From Subtercola lobariae (lineage in GTDB: Bacteria; Actinomycetota; Actinomycetes; Actinomycetales; Microbacteriaceae): a stretch of 64,000 nt of DNA. The stretch's first letter is position 1; each line of letters begins with the position of its first letter. The notes beneath the pieces were generated by a model. That model was not told the origin of the DNA and searched no databases. It worked only from the letters and a program-made list of their open reading frames with translations. Shown here one piece after another: positions 58,137 through 64,000 of the stretch. Where the stretch lies: the NCBI RefSeq assembly GCF_014640255.1, contig NZ_BMGP01000007.1:50698-114697 (forward strand), in the 5' to 3' direction. The translations under genes were made by a program, and so were the position numbers.

Positions 58137-61088
58137 CTAGCGCTGCAGCCCCATGCGCGCGATACCGAGCAGCGACTCGTTCGGCAAGAACGCTCGAGTC
58201 AGCGCGAGAGCGATCTTCGGCAGATCGGCTTCGTCACGATAGAGCAGGCTCATACGCTCGTACCGCGGATTGAACTTCGTCTTGAAGTTGTGCAGCGACT
58301 GAAAGCCGTACAGCGGCTCGAGAATCGTGCCCACCGATTCGAGCACGGCGTCGATGCCGGTCGCTTCGCTTTGGTCGTCGGCGCGCGCGAGCGGTGCGCC
58401 CGAAAGCGACACGAACAGCGCTCCTTCGGCCTGAAAGAAGAGGCACGACGAGGCGATCAAGAACTCCATGACGGGTTTGAAGCCGTCGTCTTTGCGCCGC
58501 ATCAGGTCGAGTGTGTAGCCGCGAACGAATGGATGCTCGGCAGCACCTTCCGCCTCGACGCCGCCCTCAGCCCCATCACCTCCACCGCCCTCGGCAGCGC
58601 TTTCATCGCCCGGGCCGTACACCGGCAACCACGACAGCACTCCCTGCACCGTGTTGTTCTCATCGAGTGCCAGCGCGGTCTTCACGTGCGGATCGAGCGC
58701 TTCATCGACCCCACCCAGCGTGAACCCCATCTCGGGCAGCGCCTTGTCACCCACCCACTCTTCGGAGATCGCCCGAACCTGCGACACGATCGCCCACGGT
58801 TCAGCGCTCAGATTCGTCATTCGAAAGCTGATGTTCTCGCGGGTTGCCCGGTTGAGCGACGAACGAATGGCCTGCCACTTCTTGCCCGTCATCTCGAGCG
58901 TCGGAAGATCGATGATGGTGTCTTCGGCCACCTGCAGGTGTGTCCAACCGTCGGGCGCGCCGTCGAGGGTCTCGTCTGACACCGAGAAGAAGCACGGCGC
59001 GAGCCCGATGCGCTCGCATTCGGCCACGAACTCCGCAATGGTCTGCTGCCGTTTCGCGGCCGGGCCGATCGGGTCGCCGAGAGCGATGGCCACGCCTGAG
59101 TGCCTCTGATAGGCAACGAAACTGTCTCCGTCGGCGGCCACGAAGTAGGAGTTCGCCTTCCACATGGTCATCCACGAGAGGGTGCCGCCGCCGTCTTCGG
59201 TCAAGATCTCGAGCGGGTTCTTACGGGCATCCTGCTGGCTGACGACTCGTCTCGAGCGGCGCCAGGGTACGCGGTAGGCGCGGCGGCCGAGCCAGAGAAT
59301 CACCAAGAGGGCGATCCAGAGCGACGAGTTGGTCATCGCTTCGAACAGGCTGGGCGGAAAGTCGACCGCGACGACGGCGTAGATCGCGAGCCCCGCGAAC
59401 TCGAGAACGTTGAAGACGCCCAAGATCACGGCGATCACCCACGGCAGGCGGTAGCCGAGACGAACGCCGTTCGCAATCAGGGCTATGACGATCACGTCGA
59501 TGGCGAGATCGATCCAGGTGCTCGCGCCGGGGTTGGGGCTCGTTGACGGGTCATCAGAGGGCAGCAGCGTTCCGGCGATCTCGACGGCGGCCAGAATCAC
59601 CAGGCCGGCGAAGGCGAGAATGCGCCACTCCCGACTCGACGGGCCGCCCTTCACCCGTCTGAAACCTTGGATGAACGGCGCCACGAGCACCACGCCCAGA
59701 ACCGCCAGAAAGTGTTCGAGGTCGGCCAGAGTGCCAATGTAGATCAACGACACGGTCACGAAGGCGAAGAGCGCGAACCGGGCCCGCAGGCGCCAGGGAG
59801 CGCGCAAGGTGATCATGGCTGCCGCGAGACAGGCGAGCATTCCGCCCGACGGCCCCACGTCGTATTGGGTGGCGAGGTGATCTGCCCAGGTGCTGTCGAA
59901 CGAGCGGGCGCCGAGCAGGATGAACAGGCTGCCCACCACCGCAACGATCTGCCCGCCCGCGAAGATGCCGAACGCGCGCCTCGAGCCGAACCTGCTCTCG
60001 GCCCAGCCCACCCCGACGATCAATCCCACCAGCACGAGCGCGTAGTGAATCGGAAGTTGGGAGAAGAACGTGCCCGTGATCAGCGTGTACCACTGACCGT
60101 TCAGAAACGACGGCAGGCCGTAGGCGATGTCGTGGTACCAGGGCTGGCGATGCACGGGGTACCAGAGTGACCCGGTGGCGATCGCTACGACGAGAAACAC
60201 CCCGAAAAGGCCGGTCGTGAAGGGAAAGCGGCGGGCCGTTCTGCCGATGGGGCCGAGCACCTGGCGGGCGGCCGCGGTGACTCCGGCCAGCCCGGTATTG
60301 TTCGCCAGCTCTGCGACGCCGGCGAGCCCGGGCACTCCGCCGATTCCCTCAGACGTCGATTCCAGTCCGGCCTTCGCCGCAAGCGGGCTGAGTGAACCAT
60401 CGGCTTGAAACAGGTCACTGATTTGCAGAGATCCGGTCGCCGTGTCGGCGAGGTCGATGGGGCTGGTGGGCGAGCCCGCGGCCACCGGGTTCGCTGCCGC
60501 CTTACGCGAGCGGTAGACCATCACGATGGCGATCACAATGACCACGACGAGCACCGTGAGCAGGGCGATCCAGGTGAAGCGATGGATCAGCTCGATGGCA
60601 GCCCTGCCCAGCGACGAGATGACGAACACCACGGCGCCGGCCCAGAGCAGGGCGCCGATGCTGTTCGCCACCAGAAAGCGGCGGTAGGGCATCCGGAGCG
60701 TACCAGCTAGGGGGCCGACCAAGACCCGCAACAGCGCGACGAACCTGCCGCCGATGACGGCCAGCACACCCCAGCGGTTCATGGCGCCGATGGCGTTGTG
60801 CACCCGCTCGGGCCCGAATCTGTTCGGAAAGCGTCGGGCGCCGATGGTGAGCAGGCGAATGCCGAAACGGTGGCCGATCAGATAGCCGATCGAGTCGCCG
60901 GCAACGGCGCCCACCACGGCGGAACCCCACACCAGCCACGGCGAAATGTGCCCGTCGAGAGAAACCAGGGTGGCGGCGATGAGCACCGTTTCGCCGGGCA
61001 ATGGAACGCCGAGGCTCTCAACGGCCACGAAGCCGAACACGACGAGCATGATCGCAAGTGGTGGAATCGTTGCGAGCCACTGGTCCAC
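58137..61088 (-). CDS. DedA–rhomboid-like–DUF2156 (MprF-type) fusion protein
   Basis: A 983-residue protein with three parts. Residues 1–195 are a DedA/SNARE-associated domain (GVPLPGET, GDSIGYLIGHRFG, GRFVALLRVLVGPLAG), a family linked to polyprenyl-phosphate and phospholipid flipping. Residues about 285–475 form a rhomboid-like membrane domain with GPSGG (S414) and a later LEHFLAVLG (H459), possibly a catalytic dyad. More TMs lead to residues about 615–980, the DUF2156 GNAT-like domain of lysylphosphatidylglycerol synthases (FVAYQRHSGVAIALGDPIG, FKTKFNPRYERMSL). A Gly/Glu/Ala insert lies at about 827–852. GTG at 61088 has AAGGGG 7 nt upstream; an ATG at 61142 is less likely because a TAGGGT element overlaps it. 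Confidence 0.85.
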   Translation of the reverse strand: MDQWLATIPPLAIMLVVFGFVAVESLGVPLPGETVLIAATLVSLDGHISPWLVWGSAVVGAVAGDSIGYLIGHRFGIRLLTIGARRFPNRFGPERVHNAIGAMNRWGVLAVIGGRFVALLRVLVGPLAGTLRMPYRRFLVANSIGALLWAGAVVFVISSLGRAAIELIHRFTWIALLTVLVVVIVIAIVMVYRSRKAAANPVAAGSPTSPIDLADTATGSLQISDLFQADGSLSPLAAKAGLESTSEGIGGVPGLAGVAELANNTGLAGVTAAARQVLGPIGRTARRFPFTTGLFGVFLVVAIATGSLWYPVHRQPWYHDIAYGLPSFLNGQWYTLITGTFFSQLPIHYALVLVGLIVGVGWAESRFGSRRAFGIFAGGQIVAVVGSLFILLGARSFDSTWADHLATQYDVGPSGGMLACLAAAMITLRAPWRLRARFALFAFVTVSLIYIGTLADLEHFLAVLGVVLVAPFIQGFRRVKGGPSSREWRILAFAGLVILAAVEIAGTLLPSDDPSTSPNPGASTWIDLAIDVIVIALIANGVRLGYRLPWVIAVILGVFNVLEFAGLAIYAVVAVDFPPSLFEAMTNSSLWIALLVILWLGRRAYRVPWRRSRRVVSQQDARKNPLEILTEDGGGTLSWMTMWKANSYFVAADGDSFVAYQRHSGVAIALGDPIGPAAKRQQTIAEFVAECERIGLAPCFFSVSDETLDGAPDGWTHLQVAEDTIIDLPTLEMTGKKWQAIRSSLNRATRENISFRMTNLSAEPWAIVSQVRAISEEWVGDKALPEMGFTLGGVDEALDPHVKTALALDENNTVQGVLSWLPVYGPGDESAAEGGGGDGAEGGVEAEGAAEHPFVRGYTLDLMRRKDDGFKPVMEFLIASSCLFFQAEGALFVSLSGAPLARADDQSEATGIDAVLESVGTILEPLYGFQSLHNFKTKFNPRYERMSLLYRDEADLPKIALALTRAFLPNESLLGIARMGLQR

Positions 61089-61180
61089 GGTTTCGCCCCT
61101 TGTTCGTCGGCGACCTGACGTGCGGTCGCGCGCTCTCGTCATTCACCCTAGCGGGCTGGCCTCGGCGTAGTCTTGAGCGC

Positions 61181-61444
61181 ATGAGCCAAGTTGAGATCAC
61201 CACCGTTTCGTACACCGTGTCGGCCGACTATTACGCCACCGTCGGCGCCGATTTCAACACTGAGGCCGTCGACGATGCGGTGCTCGCCCGCTTGAACTCA
61301 CTGCTGCCGGTTGGCATCGAGGTGCACCGCAACGGAAAGGCCTACGCCGAACGCTCGCTCGAGGCCGAGGCGCGCGCCATCGACTGGGATGCACTGCTGA
61401 AGACCATCGACGTCGACCAGATTCTCGCCGAGCATGGCCGCTGA
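61181..61444 (+). CDS. Small conserved-looking hypothetical protein
   Basis: The 87-residue acidic protein begins MSQVEITTVSYTVSADYY and ends DVDQILAEHGR. It has alternating beta-like and helical segments, no cysteines, no signal peptide and no TM helix. I do not recognise a family. The ATG was chosen because TAGTCT lies 8 nt upstream; a longer frame from 61058 would overlap the divergent fusion gene. An ABC-F gene follows after 39 nt with its own −10-like element. Confidence 0.65.
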   Translation: MSQVEITTVSYTVSADYYATVGADFNTEAVDDAVLARLNSLLPVGIEVHRNGKAYAERSLEAEARAIDWDALLKTIDVDQILAEHGR

Positions 61445-61483
61445 CCTGCGCGCCAGACTCCGTTGGTGGGCCAGACTAGGGGC

Positions 61484-63121
61484 ATGACTGCAACCCTCGT
61501 CGCGAAGAACCTTTCGGGCGGGCACGGGCACCGCGTTCTGTTCTCGGGGCTCGATGTGACCGTCGCCCCGGGCGACGTGGTCGGGCTGGTGGGCGCGAAT
61601 GGCGCGGGCAAGACCACACTGCTGCGGCTCCTGGCGGGCGTCGACGCCCCGCTCGAGGGCGCGGTCACGCTCGCGCCCGGCGACGCATTTGTGGGCTGGC
61701 TGCCCCAAGAACACGAGCGTATGCCCGGCGAAACCATCGCGGGCTACATCGGCCGGCGCACAGGTGCTACCTCGGCCACCCTCGAACTCGAGCGCGCCTC
61801 CGAAGCGCTCGGCTCGCCCGACCCGCTCGCTGCCGACGCGTATTCGGTAGCGCTCGACCGCTGGCTGGCTAGCGGTGCGGCCGACCTGGATGACCGAATA
61901 CCCGCCACCCTGGCCGAACTGGGCCTCGACGCAGATGTCACCGCACTCATGACGGGCCTCTCCGGTGGGCAAGCCGCGCGGGTAGCTCTCGCCGCCCTGT
62001 TGCTCTCCCGTTTCGACCTGGTGCTGCTCGACGAACCCACCAACGACCTCGATCTCGACGGTCTGGCGAGACTGGAATCGTTCGTGCGGGGCCTTCGCGG
62101 CGGCGTCGTACTGGTCTCGCACGATCGCGAGTTTCTGGCGCGCTGCGTCACCACCGTGGTCGAGCTCGACCTCGCGCAGAACAGCGTGGCCGTCTACAAC
62201 GGCGGTTACGACTCCTACCTCGAAGAGCGCCAGACCGCGAGACGGCATGCCCGCGAAGAATACGACGAGTTCGCCGCGAAGAAGGCCGATCTCGTGGGGC
62301 GGGCGCGAACGCAACGGGAATGGTCGTCGCAGGGGGTTCGCAATGCCATGAAAAAGGCTCCCGACAACGACAAGATCCGCCGCCGGGCATCCATCGAGTC
62401 GTCAGAGAAACAGGCGCAAAAGGTGCGTCAGATGGAGAGCCGAATCGCGCGGCTCGACGAGGTCGACGAGCCGCGCAAAGAGTGGCAGCTTAAGTTCACC
62501 ATCGGGCAGGCTCCGCGGTCGAGCTCGGTCGTTTCGACGCTGAGCGCGGCTGTCGTGCGGCAGGGCTCGTTCACGCTCGGGCCGGTCTCGCTGCAGATCG
62601 ACGGCGGCGACCGGGTGGGCATCACGGGGCCGAACGGAGCGGGCAAGTCGACGCTCTTGCGGCTGCTGCTCGGCACCCAGCAGCCGGCTGAGGGCTCGGT
62701 GAGCCTCGGCCGCAGCGTGGCGATCGGCGAGATCGATCAGGCGCGCGGGCTGCTTGAGGGTGAGTCCGTGCTGGTCGAGGCCGTTGCGGCGCAGGTGCCC
62801 GATCTGCCGCTCGCCGAGGTTCGTACGCTGCTCGCCAAGTTCGGGCTGAAGGCCGATCACGTCGACCGGCCGGTGTCGAGTCTGTCGCCTGGCGAACGCA
62901 CCCGGGCGGCGTTGGCGCTGCTTCAGGCTCGCGGCGTGAACCTGCTCGTGCTCGACGAACCCACCAACCACCTCGACCTGCCGGCCATCGAGCAGCTCGA
63001 AGAAGCGCTGGAATCGTACGAGGGCACTCTTCTGCTCGTCACACACGACCGGCGGATGCTCGAAACGGTCTCGCTGAACCGCCAGCTCATCGTTGTCGAT
63101 GGCATCGTGACCGAGCTCTGA
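61484..63121 (+). CDS. ABC-F family ATPase
   Basis: This 545-residue soluble protein has two ABC domains without TMs: Walker A GANGAGKT (37–44) with signature LSGGQAARVAL, and GPNGAGKS with LSPGERTRAAL, each followed by a LVLLDEPTNDLDL or LVLDEPTNHLDL Walker B. A basic linker (KADLVGRARTQREWSSQGVRN) joins them. ABC-F proteins act on ribosomes as translation factors or antibiotic-resistance proteins; it is not possible to tell which here. CAGACT ends 7 nt before the ATG at 61484. Confidence 0.93.
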   Translation: MTATLVAKNLSGGHGHRVLFSGLDVTVAPGDVVGLVGANGAGKTTLLRLLAGVDAPLEGAVTLAPGDAFVGWLPQEHERMPGETIAGYIGRRTGATSATLELERASEALGSPDPLAADAYSVALDRWLASGAADLDDRIPATLAELGLDADVTALMTGLSGGQAARVALAALLLSRFDLVLLDEPTNDLDLDGLARLESFVRGLRGGVVLVSHDREFLARCVTTVVELDLAQNSVAVYNGGYDSYLEERQTARRHAREEYDEFAAKKADLVGRARTQREWSSQGVRNAMKKAPDNDKIRRRASIESSEKQAQKVRQMESRIARLDEVDEPRKEWQLKFTIGQAPRSSSVVSTLSAAVVRQGSFTLGPVSLQIDGGDRVGITGPNGAGKSTLLRLLLGTQQPAEGSVSLGRSVAIGEIDQARGLLEGESVLVEAVAAQVPDLPLAEVRTLLAKFGLKADHVDRPVSSLSPGERTRAALALLQARGVNLLVLDEPTNHLDLPAIEQLEEALESYEGTLLLVTHDRRMLETVSLNRQLIVVDGIVTEL

Positions 63122-63125
63122 TCGT

Positions 63126-63692
63126 ATGCCTCAACACGTATATGTCGGTCTCGTTCGCGGAATCAACGTGGGCACGGCAAACCAGGTCGGCATGAACGAC
63201 TTTCGCGGCGTGTTCGAGACCCTCGGCTATACCGAGGTGAAGACGCTGTTGAGAAGCGGCAATGTGGTGTTCTCGGCGGCGCATCCACTCACCGCAGCAG
63301 ACGTCGCTGCCATCGAGAAGCGGTTCACGCAGGTGGCGGAGTTCTCGGCCCACTTCGTGATTCTGTCGGGTGCCGACTTTCTCGAGATCACCGACGAGAA
63401 CCCATTACTCGCGGTTGCGACCGACCCGTCGCGCTTGGTCGTGGCGTATCTGCCGGCGACTTCGGATGCCCGCGCGGCCCTCACCTCGACTTCGCTGACG
63501 ATTCCCGACCCCGACTCGGTATCGCCCGACGTCTTAGCGGTGGGGCCGCGTGCGGTGTATGTCTGGTGCCCGAACGGTATTTCGAAGAGCACGGTGCCAC
63601 CCTCGTTCTGGCGGCAGCTCGGCCCCGCTTACACCGCGCGCAACGTGAATACCGCCGCGAAGCTCGCCGCCCTCGTGCGCGCCCGGCTCTGA
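63126..63692 (+). CDS. DUF1697 family protein
   Basis: The 188-residue protein has the family opening YVGLVRGINVGTANQVGMNDFRGV (in part), the central TLLRSGNVVFSA and the closing GISKSTVPPSFWRQLG with ARNVNTAAKLA. DUF1697 proteins are widespread, cytoplasmic and uncharacterised. The gene starts 4 nt after the ABC-F stop and is probably co-transcribed with it. Confidence 0.92.
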   Translation: MPQHVYVGLVRGINVGTANQVGMNDFRGVFETLGYTEVKTLLRSGNVVFSAAHPLTAADVAAIEKRFTQVAEFSAHFVILSGADFLEITDENPLLAVATDPSRLVVAYLPATSDARAALTSTSLTIPDPDSVSPDVLAVGPRAVYVWCPNGISKSTVPPSFWRQLGPAYTARNVNTAAKLAALVRARL

Positions 63693-63773
63693 TTACGACT
63701 GTGACTGCGCTTGTGACCGGGCCTCTGACCGCGGCCTTCGGCGGTGTCGGGGGATCGACGTAGGCTTGGCATT

Positions 63774-64000
63774 ATGGCGAGTGGTGCGAATGAGGCTGGC
63801 GCGCCACTCGGGGCGAAGCGGGTGGCCGACTGGGCGCCGAAGCGGGTGCCCGTTGCAGCCCCGGTGCGCCCCACGGTGTTCGGGGGTGGTGACGATGACG
63901 GCACCGCGACCATGCTGCACATCGATATGGATGCGTTCTTCGCCTCGGTGGAGCTGCTCGAGCACCCGGAGCTCATCGGAAAAGCGGTCATCATCGGTCA
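63774..64000 (+). CDS. dinB: DNA polymerase IV, N-terminal fragment
   Basis: The gene runs off the window end; 75 complete codons are visible. After a variable N-terminal tail of about 47 residues, the sequence [21 protein letters not shown] is the start of the Y-family palm with the first catalytic Asp residues, and GKAVIIG follows. Pol IV carries out error-prone translesion synthesis. TAGGCT at 63761–63766 lies 8 nt before the ATG. The little arm and the remaining palm are outside the window. Confidence 0.92.
   Translation, partial: MASGANEAGAPLGAKRVADWAPKRVPVAAPVRPTVFGGGDDDGTATMLHIDMDAFFASVELLEHPELIGKAVIIG

Noticed and set aside
61089..61142. ATG at 61142 as start of the DedA fusion
   Set aside because: A TAGGGT element overlaps this codon region and the GTG at 61088 has AAGGGG at ideal spacing and begins directly before the first TM helix.

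Overview
The window is about 64 kb of high-GC chromosome from an actinobacterium, most likely of the family Microbacteriaceae. This rests on conserved gene order (rnhB–DUF2469–yraN–comM–dprA, xerC, rpsB–tsf–pyrH–frr–cdsA, gatCAB), frequent GTG starts, a GlgE-type glycogen cluster and a mycothiol-isomerase-like protein. No rRNA, tRNA, CRISPR array, insertion sequence or prophage was seen. Most of the window is core chromosome.

Layout: 1–4756 is a co-directional run of overlapping genes (RNase HII end, DUF2469, YraN, ComM-like ATPase, DprA, metallophosphoesterase). 4.9–8.1 kb holds XerC, a convergent and overlapping M23 peptidase, and a sugar transporter. 8.4–13.5 kb is the translation and envelope block rpsB, tsf, pyrH, frr, cdsA and a DivIVA-repeat protein. 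13.6–21.8 kb encodes a Na+/H+ antiporter, a small zinc-ribbon-like protein, an alpha/beta hydrolase, two AI-2E-family permeases, a membrane/lipoprotein-like fusion and a thioredoxin-fold/TPR protein.

21.9–31.3 kb is the alpha-glucan cluster: glgB and glgE leftward, glgP rightward, glgX leftward. GlgE extends glucan from maltose-1-phosphate, GlgB branches it, and GlgP plus GlgX degrade it. The makers of maltose-1-phosphate are not in the window. 31.3–39.5 kb holds a cysteine desulfurase, a HerA-like ATPase, an endonuclease/phosphatase-fold protein, mnmA and ligA; the desulfurase and MnmA are natural partners in tRNA 2-thiouridylation. Between ligA and gatC sits a lower-GC accessory pair, 39.6–40.9 kb, whose second copy carries a frameshift. 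gatCAB follows.

44.5–52.6 kb is an accessory stretch with two MFS exporters next to LysR- and GntR-type regulators, an SDR, a TIGR03086-like protein and a GNAT enzyme. 52.7–56.8 kb is a compact type III polyketide gene set (synthase, integral-membrane methyltransferase, FAD monooxygenase, then a DUF2236 oxygenase) that resembles phenolic-lipid operons. 56.9–61.1 kb, leftward, contains a DedA–rhomboid-like–DUF2156 (MprF C-terminal) fusion, an aldo/keto reductase and a small membrane protein. 61.2–64 kb has a small unknown protein, an ABC-F protein, a DUF1697 protein and the start of dinB.

Three window-wide patterns stand out. Many genes have a −10-like hexamer ending 7–8 nt before the start codon, as expected for leaderless mRNAs. 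Several conserved enzymes carry in-frame Ala/Gly/Pro-rich inserts between folded segments, some of them clear tandem repeats. Several convergent gene pairs are separated by long, nearly perfect hairpins.
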